Assembly: GCF_042663585.1 (NCBI RefSeq)
Contig: NZ_JBHTAN010000006.1
Coordinates: 930,001 to 994,000 of the forward strand
Reading direction: 5' to 3'
Length of the DNA: 64,000 bases
Source: Natranaeroarchaeum sp042663585
GTDB lineage: Archaea; Halobacteriota; Halobacteria; Halobacteriales; Natronoarchaeaceae
Positions 1 through 8,764 of the stretch are shown one piece after another (position 1 is the first letter of the stretch; every line of letters starts with the position of its first letter). The position numbers were made by a program, and so were the translations under genes. The notes below the pieces were generated by a model. It did no database searches, was not told where the DNA came from, and saw nothing but the letters and a program-made list of their open reading frames with translations.

Positions 1-1073
1 ATCGATTTGGACTCGATGGTCGACTTGGTGTCCGGTGCGTTGTGGTAGACCTTCGCGCCGGTGTCGATGTTCTGGCCCTCGCCAGCGAAGGCGATGGTGA
101 TGTGGTTGTCCGTTGCGCCTCGACCCTTGAGGATCGTAGAGGGATACAGCATCGTTGCCTTCGATCCCATGGACCCGGAGATCCACTCCATCGTACCGTT
201 CTTCTCGACGATGGCGCGCTTGGTGTTGAGGTTGTACGTGTTCTTCGACCAGTTCTGGACGGTCGAGTACTGAACGTGAGCGTCCTCCTTGACGAACACT
301 TCGACGCCGCCGGAGTGGAGGTTGTGACTGCCGTACTTCGGTGCGGAACAGCCTTCGATGTAGTGGACCTCGCTACCCTCTTCGGCGATGATGAGGGTGT
401 GCTCGAACTGGCCCATTCCTTCGCTGTTCATCCGGAAGTACGCCTGCACGGGCATCTCGACGGTGACGCCCTCGGGGACGTAGACGAACGACCCGCCCGA
501 CCAGACTGCACCGTGCAGTGCGGCGAACTTGTTGTCGCTCGGGGGGACACAGGAGGTCATGAAGTACTCTTTGACGAGCTCTTCGTGCTCCCGAACGGCC
601 TCGTCCATGTTACAGAAGACGACGCCTTTCTCCTCCCACTGCTCCTGCATGTTCTGGTAGACGACTTCGGACTCGTACTGTGCGCCGACGCCCGACAGCG
701 CCTTCCGCTCGGCTTCCGGGATACCCAGTTTCTCGAAGGTATCCTGGATCTCGTTCGGAAGGTCCTCCCATTCGTCAGCGCCGGAGCGCTTCTCGACGTC
801 CGGGCGGATATACGGAACGATTTCGCCGATATCGAGTTCCGTCAGGTCCGGCATTCCGGGCCAGTCGGTCGGTAGCGGCATTTCTTTGTACTGACGCAGC
901 GAGCGGAGACGCCGCTCCCGCATCCAGTCCGGTTCGTCCTTGTCGTCGCTGATGAGACGGACGACCTCTTCGGTCAGTCCCTTCCCCGACTTGACGGCGG
1001 ACTTCTCTTCTTTCTTGAACTCGAACCGCTCTTCGGTGTCGGTCTCTTTGAGGTGATCTTGATCTGAACTCAT
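1..1073 (-). CDS. sufB: Fe-S cluster assembly scaffold SufB (partial, N-terminal 357 residues)
   Basis: SufB is the scaffold of the SUF iron-sulfur assembly machinery and works with the ATPase SufC (next gene) and usually SufD. The reverse-strand reading frame starts at the ATG at 1073 (MSSDQDHLKETD) and runs off the left edge, so the C-terminus is missing. The visible part has the family features: the YIEGCSAP motif with the conserved Cys and a long beta-helical stretch rich in His/Asn (GSHNLHSGGVEVFV). It lies 51 bp downstream of sufC on the same strand, so the two are probably one transcription unit. The family assignment is secure; only the missing end limits it. Confidence 0.95.
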   Translation of the reverse strand, partial: MSSDQDHLKETDTEERFEFKKEEKSAVKSGKGLTEEVVRLISDDKDEPDWMRERRLRSLRQYKEMPLPTDWPGMPDLTELDIGEIVPYIRPDVEKRSGADEWEDLPNEIQDTFEKLGIPEAERKALSGVGAQYESEVVYQNMQEQWEEKGVVFCNMDEAVREHEELVKEYFMTSCVPPSDNKFAALHGAVWSGGSFVYVPEGVTVEMPVQAYFRMNSEGMGQFEHTLIIAEEGSEVHYIEGCSAPKYGSHNLHSGGVEVFVKEDAHVQYSTVQNWSKNTYNLNTKRAIVEKNGTMEWISGSMGSKATMLYPSTILKGRGATDNHITIAFAGEGQNIDTGAKVYHNAPDTKSTIESKS

Positions 1074-1124
1074 GATTTTGAATTACGTCTGGTTGCTTAT
1101 AGGCCTACTTCTAGCCACTCGTGG

Positions 1125-2042
1125 TTACGCAGTCTCGTAGACCTGCTCGCGGACCCAGTCGTAGCCTTCGTCCTCGAGCTTCTCTGCAAGCTCCGGGCCG
1201 CCGCTTTCTGCGATCTTGCCGTCGAGCATGACGTGAACGTGGTCTGGCTCGACGTAGTCGAGAATTCGCTGGTAGTGCGTGATCTGGAGGATACCGGTGC
1301 CCTCCTCGTCGCGCAGCGCGTTGATCCCGTTGGAGACGTCCTGCAGTCGGTCGATATCGAGTCCGGAGTCGATCTCGTCGAGGACGGCGATCGACGGCTC
1401 GAGGATCGCAGCCTGGAGGACCTCGTTCTGTTTCTTCTCGCCACCGGAGAAGCCGGCGTTGAGGTAGCGCTGGGCGAACTTCTCGTCCATATCTAGCTGC
1501 TCCATCTTCCCGCTGAGGATCTTCTGGAACTCGGCGACGCCGATGTCGCCTTCGTCCGCGGCACCCTCCATCGGCGAGGACTCGTAGCCCTCGTCTTCAG
1601 CTTCTTCCTCGTCGGCTTCCTCGTCTTCGTCCTCGAAGAGCTCTTCGCGTTCCTCGATCTTCGCGTTGAGCGCCGTCCGGAGGAAGTTCGTCATCGTGAC
1701 GCCCTCGATTTCGGCCGGATACTGGAAGCCGAGGAAGATGCCGAGTGCGGCACGCTCGTTGGGTTCGAGGTCGAGGAGGTTCCACGTCCGGTCGTCCTCG
1801 TCGATCTCGATTTCTTCGCCGAACTCTCCTTCTTCGATATGGAGGAGAACCTCTCCCTCTGTTACGTCATAGGCGGGGTGACCGGCGATGATCTTCGCCG
1901 TCGTCGACTTCCCGCTACCGTTCGGTCCCATGAGAGCGTGAATCTCGCCGGATTTGACTTCGAGATCGACGCCGTCAAGGATCTTCTCGCCGTCTTCTTC
2001 TGCCACTTTCGCGTGTAGATTTTTAAGTTGGAGCGTAGCCAT
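1125..2042 (-). CDS. sufC: Fe-S cluster assembly ATPase SufC
   Basis: This is the soluble ABC-type ATPase that drives the SufBC(D) scaffold. Walker A (GPNGSGKST), the SufC-type signature (FSGGEKKQNE) and Walker B (IAVLDEIDSG) are all present, followed by the H-loop (QITHYQR). At 305 residues it is about 50 longer than bacterial SufC. The extra length is an acidic insertion at about residues 138-175 (EDEDEEADEEEAEDEG and following) between Walker A and the signature, which fits halophilic adaptation. It starts at ATG 2042 and sits directly upstream of sufB, the usual sufC-sufB order. Confidence 0.95.
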   Translation of the reverse strand: MATLQLKNLHAKVAEEDGEKILDGVDLEVKSGEIHALMGPNGSGKSTTAKIIAGHPAYDVTEGEVLLHIEEGEFGEEIEIDEDDRTWNLLDLEPNERAALGIFLGFQYPAEIEGVTMTNFLRTALNAKIEEREELFEDEDEEADEEEAEDEGYESSPMEGAADEGDIGVAEFQKILSGKMEQLDMDEKFAQRYLNAGFSGGEKKQNEVLQAAILEPSIAVLDEIDSGLDIDRLQDVSNGINALRDEEGTGILQITHYQRILDYVEPDHVHVMLDGKIAESGGPELAEKLEDEGYDWVREQVYETA

Positions 2043-2165
2043 TGATGTAAGCCTCTGTCGTCAGTACGGAGGGGGTCGCCACCCATAATGGTTTCGGATT
2101 TCAGGCAATCAGTTCTCGTTCGAGAAAAATAGTTTTTGCAAAACAGAAACAATCGGGATATTTCG

Positions 2166-3452
2166 TTACGAGGTCGCCTGCTCGATCGCCTGGTCGAGAT
2201 CGGCGATAATGTCCTCGATATCCTCCAGTCCGACCGAGAGCCGGATGAGGTCCGGCGTCGTTCCGCTCTCTAGCTGTTCTTCCTCGGTCAGTTGCTGGTG
2301 GGTCGTACTCGCGGGATGGATGATGAGCGTCTTGGCATCGCCGACGTTTGCGAGCAGGCTGGCGAGTTCGGTCGATTCGGACATCGTCCGTCCGGCCTCC
2401 TTGCCGTCCGAGAGGCCGAACGTGATCATCCCGCCGTAGCCCCCGTCGAGATACTTCGTCGCCTCCTCGTGGGTCTCGTGATGTTCGAGGCCGGGATAGT
2501 TGACCCACGCGACCTCGTCGTGACCGTCGAGATACTCCGCGACCGCCATGGCGTTGTCGGAGTGACGCTGGACGCGTAGCGGGAGCGTCTCCAGTTTCTG
2601 CAGGGTGACCCAGGCATCGAACGGGGCCTGCTGGTTACCGAGGTCACGGAGCGCTCGTGCGCGTGCGGTGGCCGCAAACGCGGCGTCGCCGAACGTCTCC
2701 TTGAAGTTCATCCCGTGATAGGCGGGGTTCTCCGCCGCTATTTCGGGGTAGCCCTCGGCGTCCCAGTCGAACGTGCCGCCGTCGATGAGGACGCCGCCGA
2801 CGGTCGACCCGGAGCCGTGAATCCACTTGGTGGTCGACTGCCAGATCAGATCCGCGCCGTGTTCGATCGGATTGCAGAGATACGGGGTGGCGAAGGTGTT
2901 ATCGACGAACAGCGGCGCGTCGTTGTCGTGTGCGATCTCTGCGATCCGTTCGATGTCCGGCGTCACGAGCGCCGGATTGCCGATCGTCTCCAGATGGACG
3001 TAGGCGGTGTTCTCGTCGATCGCCTCCTCGTAGGCGTCGTAATCCAGCGTGTCGACGAACCGCGCTTCGACGTTGCGCCGGGGGGCGGTGTGAGTGAAAT
3101 AGGTGTAGGTCCCGCCATAGAGCGACGAGGACGTCACGATGTTGTCGCCCGCCGAGGCGAGCGTGAAAGTCGCGAGGTCCAGTGCGGCCATCCCGCTGGA
3201 GGTCGCGATTGCGCCGACGCCGCCCTCCAGTTCGGCGAGACGGCCTTCGAGCATCCCGTTCGTCGGATTCATGATCCGGCTATAGATGTTGCCGGGTTCT
3301 TCGAGGGCAAACAGAGATGCGGCGTGTTCGGCGTCGTCGAAGACGTACGAGGTAGTCTGATAGATCGGCGGCGCTCTGGCTCCCGTCGACTCGTCAGGCT
3401 CCTGTCCCGCATGAACGCTATCGGTGAAGAAGCCGTAATCGTTGTCTGACAT
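2166..3452 (-). CDS. O-acetylhomoserine sulfhydrylase / cystathionine gamma-synthase family
   Basis: This is a fold-type I PLP enzyme of the Cys/Met metabolism family, most like the MetY branch that makes homocysteine from O-acetylhomoserine and sulfide. The PLP lysine lies in QSTTKWIHGSG, and the N-terminus has the family pattern HAGQEPDESTGARAPPIYQTTSY. At 428 residues it has the length expected of MetY rather than the shorter MetB/MetC. I chose ATG 3452 (MSDNDYGFF) because conservation begins there; the open frame continues upstream to 3578 without plausible protein sequence. No metX (homoserine acetyltransferase) is visible next to it, so the exact substrate is inferred from family and length. 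Confidence 0.85.
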   Translation of the reverse strand: MSDNDYGFFTDSVHAGQEPDESTGARAPPIYQTTSYVFDDAEHAASLFALEEPGNIYSRIMNPTNGMLEGRLAELEGGVGAIATSSGMAALDLATFTLASAGDNIVTSSSLYGGTYTYFTHTAPRRNVEARFVDTLDYDAYEEAIDENTAYVHLETIGNPALVTPDIERIAEIAHDNDAPLFVDNTFATPYLCNPIEHGADLIWQSTTKWIHGSGSTVGGVLIDGGTFDWDAEGYPEIAAENPAYHGMNFKETFGDAAFAATARARALRDLGNQQAPFDAWVTLQKLETLPLRVQRHSDNAMAVAEYLDGHDEVAWVNYPGLEHHETHEEATKYLDGGYGGMITFGLSDGKEAGRTMSESTELASLLANVGDAKTLIIHPASTTHQQLTEEEQLESGTTPDLIRLSVGLEDIEDIIADLDQAIEQATS

Positions 3453-3540
3453 ACGTTCGCCCGTTCTCATCGGGCTAATATAAAACGACGGCGACCGGCA
3501 GGAACCGCCGCTCGTTCGGACATCCGGCAGAACTCGCCGC

Positions 3541-3861
3541 TCACTTGGTCGCCTGGCCGGTCTGTCGTGTCGTCCCATGGTTCGACTGGAGCGAGTACGC
3601 CATGACGACGAACCCGGCCGCGATAGAGATACTCTGCACTGCGACGGCGAAGAGCAACGAGACGAGCGCGAACTGGTACAGCGCGATGCTAGTCAGCGTT
3701 CCACCCGTGATCAGTCCGAAGCCGACTGCCAGCGCTTCGAGCTGTCTCGATTCGGTCCGGGTGAACGCCTGATATGCGAACAGCGTTATCGCGCCCCCAA
3801 ATACGAGTATCACTGTGTACGCGCCCACGATGATGGCGGACACTCTATCCACTGGAGACAC
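3541..3861 (-). CDS. small three-helix membrane protein, function unknown
   Basis: This 106-residue protein has three predicted membrane helices at about residues 8-30 (SAIIVGAYTVILVFGGAITL), 42-65 and 67-90, and a short basic polar tail. The arrangement resembles small haloarchaeal membrane proteins of unknown function, possibly the DUF7521 type, but I cannot confirm the family by eye. It is upstream of the MetY-like gene on the same strand, 88 bp from its start. No catalytic motif is visible. Confidence 0.6.
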   Translation of the reverse strand: MSPVDRVSAIIVGAYTVILVFGGAITLFAYQAFTRTESRQLEALAVGFGLITGGTLTSIALYQFALVSLLFAVAVQSISIAAGFVVMAYSLQSNHGTTRQTGQATK

Positions 3862-4225
3862 CCCCGCAAGCTAGTGTTTTGCGGACCGATACCGGCCTCC
3901 CCAATTGACAGATAGTGGTAAAGTCACACATGGTATCGTCTCTCTAGCATAAATCGGGTGGAACAACACTATTAATCATCCTAATATTCTCGCGGACTGA
4001 GAATGTGCTGACAGACCAGATGAATAGCAGGGATATCGTGTCTACCGGGATGGGATGGATCCGATACTGGATATGGCCCGCCCCTGCCCGTCGGCTGAAA
4101 CGATTCTCAGTTACGGTGTTCGCTTGCACCGCTCAAATAGCGAAAAAGTAACTATATATGATTTCATTCTACACTTTTGGGAAACGAGATAAGTTATATA
4201 CACGACTCAGTACAAGCATCAACCA
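3862..4225. other. intergenic region, no convincing gene
   Basis: This 364-bp gap between two divergent genes is more AT-rich than its surroundings. It holds the importer promoter (annotated separately) and a 6-bp inverted repeat TTCGCT/AGCGAA at 4119-4124 and 4139-4144, about 80 bp before the wtpA start, which could be an operator. A 61-codon reverse frame at 3944-4129 has no recognisable protein character and I do not call it. Confidence 0.5.
4194..4200 (+). promoter_or_regulatory. TATA box of the tungstate/molybdate importer operon
   Basis: TTATATA is centred about 29 bp before the ATG at 4226. With archaeal TATA-to-start spacing near 25-27 bp, transcription would begin within a few bases of that ATG. 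This supports a leaderless message and the choice of 4226 rather than the internal ATG at 4259. Confidence 0.5.
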
Positions 4226-5179
4226 ATGGTGGAGATGACCGCTCGGGGCCAGTCTGTCATGGACCGCCGCTCGCTACTCGCGGCAACGGGCAGTCTGGCA
4301 GGGGTCGCCTCGTTTGCTGGCTGTCTCGGCGACGAGGCGACGAGCGTTACCGTGCTTGCCGCCGGAAGCCTCGCCCGGACGTTCGAGGAATACGTCGGCC
4401 CGGCGTTTCGCGAGGAGACGGGCATCGACGTCCACGGGGAGTACTACGGAACGAACGCGGTGATGCGGATGGTCGAGGAGCGGACGAAACATCCGGACGT
4501 GATCGTCAGCGCCGACGCGACGTTGCTCCGGGACCGACTGTACGGCGAGTTCACCGACTGGGACGTCGAGTTCGCGACGAACACCCTCGGTATCGGCTAC
4601 AACGAGAAGACGACGTTCGGACGCCGCCTGGACGACGGAGAGCCGTGGTACGACGTGGCGCGCCAGACCGACGACGGCGACCTCGCGATCGGTGACCCGG
4701 ACCTCGACCCGCTCGGCTACCGGGCCGTACAGGCGTTCGAGCTAGCGGAGAGAGAGCACGACCTGGACGGGTTCAGAGAGCAGATGCTGTCGCTGGCCTA
4801 CAGAGAACCCGAGGAGCCACAGATGATGGCTGGCGTCGAGAGCGGGTCCCGTGCCGCGGCGTTCGTCTACCGGAACATGGCGGTCGATCACGGACTACCG
4901 TTTTTCGAGTTTCCCGACGCGTACAACTTCGCAGAGCCGGATCTCGCTGATCACTACGCAACCGCGGAGTTCACTACCGACGAGGAGGGCTACACCGCCA
5001 CGGGGCGGCCGATCCTGTACAACGCGACGGTTAACGATGACGCCGACGCGCCGGACGCCGGCCGCGACCTCGTCGCGTTCCTGGCGGAGAATCCCGATCT
5101 GCTCGACGCCGCAGGACTGACCGTCGCCGACTCACTTCCACGCTCGGTGGGCACCGTTCCGGGGGCGATCAACGTGTGA
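4226..5179 (+). CDS. wtpA: tungstate/molybdate ABC transporter substrate-binding lipoprotein (WtpA/ModA-like)
   Basis: This is an oxyanion-binding protein anchored outside the cell as a lipoprotein. The N-terminus carries a Tat-type signal (MDRRSLLAATGSLAGVAS) ending in a lipobox Cys (FAGCLG). The mature part opens with VTVLAAGSLARTFEEYVGP, the anion-binding strand-loop typical of ModA/WtpA. It continues with PDVIVSADA, NTLGIGYN and DPDLDPLGYRAVQ, all standard in the WtpA branch. The length of 317 residues is normal. Its stop overlaps the GTG start of the permease gene. The neighbours confirm an importer; tungstate versus molybdate cannot be decided from sequence. Confidence 0.85.
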   Translation: MVEMTARGQSVMDRRSLLAATGSLAGVASFAGCLGDEATSVTVLAAGSLARTFEEYVGPAFREETGIDVHGEYYGTNAVMRMVEERTKHPDVIVSADATLLRDRLYGEFTDWDVEFATNTLGIGYNEKTTFGRRLDDGEPWYDVARQTDDGDLAIGDPDLDPLGYRAVQAFELAEREHDLDGFREQMLSLAYREPEEPQMMAGVESGSRAAAFVYRNMAVDHGLPFFEFPDAYNFAEPDLADHYATAEFTTDEEGYTATGRPILYNATVNDDADAPDAGRDLVAFLAENPDLLDAAGLTVADSLPRSVGTVPGAINV

Positions 5180-5994
5180 GCCTGGCCGATGCCCTCTCGC
5201 GCCAGCGCCCGACTCGGCCCACGGGATTGCTGCTCCCGGCGCTACTCGGTGGTCTCCTCGTCGTTTACTTCGCCGTCCCGTTCGCCGCGTTCCTCGCCCG
5301 GACCGGGTCGGTCGATATCCTCGGTAGCCTGTCGTCGCCGGAGGCACGAACGGCGATTCGGAACTCACTGCTCACCGCGCCTGCCGCGACCCTGATCGCG
5401 ACGGTGTTCGGTATCCCGCTCGCGTACGTCCTCGCGCGCAAGTCGTTTCCAGGGAAACGGCTCATCGAGGGCCTCGTGATCCTCCCACTGATCGTGCCGC
5501 CGGTCGTCGGCGGCGCGATGCTGCTGACCGCAGTCGGCCGGTTTACGCCGATTGGCTCCGCGGCGGCCGCGGCCGAGATCCCGCTTACTGGCAGCCTGTT
5601 CGGGGTCGTGCTGGCCCAGACGTTCGTCGCCGCGCCGTTCGTGATCATCACTGCACAGTCCGGCTTTTCTGCGATCGACGAACGGCTCGAACAGTCCTCG
5701 CGCTCGCTGGGGCACGGCCCGCTCGCGACCTTCTGGAACGTCTCGCTCCCGCTGGCCAGAGGGGCAATCGTCGCCGGAATCGTCCTGACGTTTGCCCGCG
5801 CAATCGGGGAGTTCGGCGCGACGATGATGGTCGCGTACAACCCCCGGACGATGCCCACGCGGATCTGGGTCGAATTCATCGCGGGCGGCATCGATGCGAT
5901 AGTTCCGCTCGCGCTTGCGCTGTTCGCGATCACGCTTGCAGTGCTTGCCGCAGTCCAGTACTTCGGGCGAGTACCGACGGTGATCGACGGATGA
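5176..5994 (+). CDS. wtpB: tungstate/molybdate ABC transporter permease
   Basis: This is an inner-membrane permease of the ModB/WtpB type with six hydrophobic segments over 272 residues. The cytoplasmic EAA-type loop that contacts the ATPase is visible as RSLGHGPLATFWNVSLPLA at about residues 176-194. The gene starts at GTG 5176, overlapping the wtpA stop by four bases, and its own stop overlaps the start of the ATPase gene. Translation of the three cistrons is therefore likely coupled. Confidence 0.87.
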   Translation: MSLADALSRQRPTRPTGLLLPALLGGLLVVYFAVPFAAFLARTGSVDILGSLSSPEARTAIRNSLLTAPAATLIATVFGIPLAYVLARKSFPGKRLIEGLVILPLIVPPVVGGAMLLTAVGRFTPIGSAAAAAEIPLTGSLFGVVLAQTFVAAPFVIITAQSGFSAIDERLEQSSRSLGHGPLATFWNVSLPLARGAIVAGIVLTFARAIGEFGATMMVAYNPRTMPTRIWVEFIAGGIDAIVPLALALFAITLAVLAAVQYFGRVPTVIDG

Positions 5995-7157
5995 TCCTGG
6001 ACGTCGACTCGGTCTCGAAACGGTACGGCGACGACATCGCAATCGACGACGTCTCGCTCACCGTGGACTCGGGCGAACTGGTCGGCCTGCTCGGGCCATC
6101 GGGCTGTGGGAAGACCACGCTGGTCCAGGCGATTGCGGGACACGTCCGACCGACCGCCGGGACCGTCTCGCTCCGCGGCGAGGCAGTCACCGAGGAGCCA
6201 CCGGAACAGCGGCAGGTCGGACTGGTCTTCCAGCAGTCGACGCTGTTTCCGCATATGACCGTCGCCGAAAACGTCGCCTATGGGCTCGAAGCGACCGGTA
6301 TGGACCCCGAACGGCGTGCAGAGCGCGTCAGCAAGCATCTCGATCTGGTCGGTCTTGACGGCCGCCGGGAGGCCTACCCCGCGGAGTTGAGTGGCGGACA
6401 GCAACGCCGCGTCGAACTGGCTCGCGCGCTCGCGCCTGGCCCGGACATCCTGTTGCTCGACGAACCGCTGTCGGCGCTGGATCGCACGCTCCGCACCCGG
6501 CTTCGCGATGAGATCGGTCGCATCCAGCGGGCGACCGGGGTGACGACTCTCTTCGTCACCCACGATCAGGAGGAGGCGATGGCGCTCGCCGACCGCCTTG
6601 TCGTCATGGACGACGGACAGATCGCCGGAGCGGGGCCTCCCCGTGAACTCTACGAGTCCCCACCGAACTCGTTTGTCGCCGATTTCCTCGGCCGGTCGAA
6701 CGTGCTGCGCGCGCCGGTGGACGGGTCCGACCCCCTCACGCTCTCCGTCGGCGGCCGGGACCTGCAGTTCGAGCCAGCGGGCGACTCGACGACTGGCGAT
6801 GCCGTGACCGTTCGCGCCCGGCCACGAGGGCTGAATCTTGCTGTTCCGGACGATCCGGACGCGACGCTGTCGGTTCCCGTGACGGTGACCCGAATCTCGG
6901 ATCGCGGAACGAGATACGATCTCATCTGTCGAACAGGCGGCGACGAGGAGTTCGTCGTCGAGCACGAGGCCGAACCGCCCGGAATCGGCGAGTCGCGGAC
7001 GCTCTCGATCGCTCTCGATGATCTCGTGGTGTTCGACGACGGGACGGGTGAACGGATCGATGGGACTCTCTCGATGCCCGCACCAGCAACGCCGACCGCT
7101 CAGTCCGACGGCGTGGGCGATGACGAGGAGGGGACGCGTTCGTCAGACTTCAAATAA
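5991..7157 (+). CDS. wtpC: tungstate/molybdate ABC transporter ATP-binding protein
   Basis: The ATPase subunit of the oxyanion importer has Walker A (GPSGCGKTT), Q-loop (VFQQST), signature (LSGGQQRR), Walker B (ILLLDEP) and H-loop (FVTHDQEEA) within the first 210 residues. The C-terminal 150 residues form the TOBE-type regulatory region common in WtpC/ModC. The ATG overlaps the permease stop (ATGA). Its last 58 bases overlap the 3' end of the convergent radical SAM gene, so the two messages are antisense at their ends. Confidence 0.87.
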   Translation: MILDVDSVSKRYGDDIAIDDVSLTVDSGELVGLLGPSGCGKTTLVQAIAGHVRPTAGTVSLRGEAVTEEPPEQRQVGLVFQQSTLFPHMTVAENVAYGLEATGMDPERRAERVSKHLDLVGLDGRREAYPAELSGGQQRRVELARALAPGPDILLLDEPLSALDRTLRTRLRDEIGRIQRATGVTTLFVTHDQEEAMALADRLVVMDDGQIAGAGPPRELYESPPNSFVADFLGRSNVLRAPVDGSDPLTLSVGGRDLQFEPAGDSTTGDAVTVRARPRGLNLAVPDDPDATLSVPVTVTRISDRGTRYDLICRTGGDEEFVVEHEAEPPGIGESRTLSIALDDLVVFDDGTGERIDGTLSMPAPATPTAQSDGVGDDEEGTRSSDFK

Positions 7158-8308
7158 CACTGCGGATCGGGCGCGAACGGGTCGTCGTGGACCGCCAGCG
7201 CGCGGAGGCGAGAGCCCCCTCGACAGATCTCCTGATACTGGCAGTCGCTACAGCGACCTTTCAGATGCTCGGAGCGCTCTCGGAGACGGGCCAACAGCGG
7301 GTTGGACTCGTCCTCCCAGATCGCGCCGAACGAGCGGTCGCGGACGTTGCCGAGGCTGTAGCCCTGCCAGAACTGCGTGAGGTGGACGTTGCCCTGATAG
7401 TCGACGTCGGCGACGCGCTCGCCCGCCGGATCGCCCCCGTTGCGCCGCAGATACCGGTAGATCCGGTTGGCCTGTGCCTCGCCCAGTTCCTCGCGGGCGT
7501 ACTCGACGAGGAAGCCGGCGTCGGCGTAGTTGCCGACCAGTAGCGTCTCTATCTCCTCGCCCTTCTCGTGGTACTCGCGGGTCATGTCACAGAGCCGTCG
7601 CACTGCTTCCCGGCGTTTTTCGGGGGTGAGATCCACGTCGCTGATGTCGGCCCCGCGGCCGCCGTAATCGAGATGGTAGAAACAGAAGCGGTCGACGCCC
7701 TCGTCGCTCAGCAGGTCGACGACCCCCTCCAGATCCGGTGCGTTCATCTCCGTGATCGTATACCGGAGACCGGTCTTCAGGCCGACGTCCTGACAGGCGT
7801 GGATCCCGTTGAGCGCCGCCTCGAACGCCCCCTCCTGCCCGCGGAACTCGTCGTTGCGTTCGGGGAGGCCGTCGACCGAAACGCCGGCGTATTTCAGCCC
7901 GGCGTCGCGCAGTTCGCGGGCGCGCTCCCTGTTCAGCAGGGTGCCGTTCGTCGACAGCACGGGCCGGATACCCTGATCGTCGGCGTAGGAGACCAGTTCG
8001 GCCAGATCCTCCCGAACAAGGGGCTCACCCCCCGAGAACAGGACGACCGGCGCGCCGTACTCCGCCAGGTCGTCGAGCAGGTCTTTGCCTTCCTCGGTCG
8101 TCAGTTCACCCGGTGCGGCGACCGATTCCGCACCCGCGTAGCAGTGAGAGCAGTAGAGGTTGCACTGCTTGGTCGTGTTCCAGACGACGACCGGCCGCCG
8201 CTGTTTCTCCTCGGTGATCTGGGACTTGTCGGACTCGTCGGCGGCGTCGTACCGCAGGCCATCGCCCTCGGCATCCAGGTCACAGAGGAGTTTGCTGATC
8301 GAAATCAT
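7100..8308 (-). CDS. radical SAM/SPASM protein, haloarchaeal heme-pathway type (AhbC/AhbD/NirJ-like)
   Basis: This 402-residue enzyme has the radical SAM cluster motif C49-x3-C53-x2-C56 (KQCNLYCSHCYAG), the SAM-binding GGEP element (LFSGGEPLV) and a C-terminal SPASM-like Cys cluster (CSDCQYQEICRGGS, with a further Cys in DPQC). Proteins of this group carry out decarboxylations in siroheme-dependent heme synthesis (AhbC/AhbD) or heme d1 synthesis (NirJ); the haloarchaeal pair is normally assigned to heme b formation. The direct downstream neighbour is the small partner protein, and a second radical SAM gene lies divergently. The exact step is inferred from family. Confidence 0.75.
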   Translation of the reverse strand: MISISKLLCDLDAEGDGLRYDAADESDKSQITEEKQRRPVVVWNTTKQCNLYCSHCYAGAESVAAPGELTTEEGKDLLDDLAEYGAPVVLFSGGEPLVREDLAELVSYADDQGIRPVLSTNGTLLNRERARELRDAGLKYAGVSVDGLPERNDEFRGQEGAFEAALNGIHACQDVGLKTGLRYTITEMNAPDLEGVVDLLSDEGVDRFCFYHLDYGGRGADISDVDLTPEKRREAVRRLCDMTREYHEKGEEIETLLVGNYADAGFLVEYAREELGEAQANRIYRYLRRNGGDPAGERVADVDYQGNVHLTQFWQGYSLGNVRDRSFGAIWEDESNPLLARLRERSEHLKGRCSDCQYQEICRGGSRLRALAVHDDPFAPDPQCYLKSDERVPSSSSPTPSD

Positions 8309-8310
8309 CG

Positions 8311-8628
8311 TCAGAACTCCATCGTTCGCGATTCGGTCCCGTCCTCGGGCGTCGCGTCTTCGCCCTCCGGACCGAGCGAGTGCGTCGAGAAGCGGTGCAT
8401 CTCCCCGGCCGGACAGATCCAGACGTCGCTGGCGAACCAGCCGAACAGCCGACTGGCGTGTTCGTGGGCTGTCTCGGCCGTTGCGGCGCTAACGCTCCCG
8501 ACGTGGGACATTTTGGCGTCCTCGTCGTCCCGGAGGAACACCTCCCACTCGGGGAGGTCGTCGCCACGGTTCTCGTCGCCCACGCGTGTGCGCGACGCCT
8601 TCTCAACCTGTGTCGATCCGTCGTCCAT
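8311..8628 (-). CDS. small radical-SAM-partnered protein with PaaB-like sequence (Htur_1727 type)
   Basis: This 105-residue protein starts at ATG 8628 (MDDGSTQ); the frame continues upstream but in poor, non-acidic sequence. Its core, WEVFLRDDEDAKMSHVGS followed by an A-x-x-AE-x-A-x-x-x-A helix and WICPAGEM, follows the pattern of PaaB, the small structural subunit of phenylacetyl-CoA epoxidase. I recognise it as the haloarchaeal rSAM-partnered group named after Htur_1727. It lies two bases before the start of the radical SAM gene at 8308, so the two are co-transcribed. It has been treated as a candidate modified peptide, but the PaaB-like pattern suggests a folded partner subunit instead. 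Its function is unknown. Confidence 0.7.
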   Translation of the reverse strand: MDDGSTQVEKASRTRVGDENRGDDLPEWEVFLRDDEDAKMSHVGSVSAATAETAHEHASRLFGWFASDVWICPAGEMHRFSTHSLGPEGEDATPEDGTESRTMEF

Positions 8629-8764
8629 ACCTCTGCTCCGTGATTCGTTCAAAAGGCGGGCACGCCGATTTTCAGCCACTGGGAATCGGCTTCGTACTAC
8701 ATAGCCGATCCGAGGTAACACCCGGTACCGCTCGGACACATGCTGCCAAGGCCGCTTCACCACC

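Noticed and set aside
3944..4129. 61-codon reverse open frame
   Set aside because: No conserved or acidic character; it lies in the importer promoter region.
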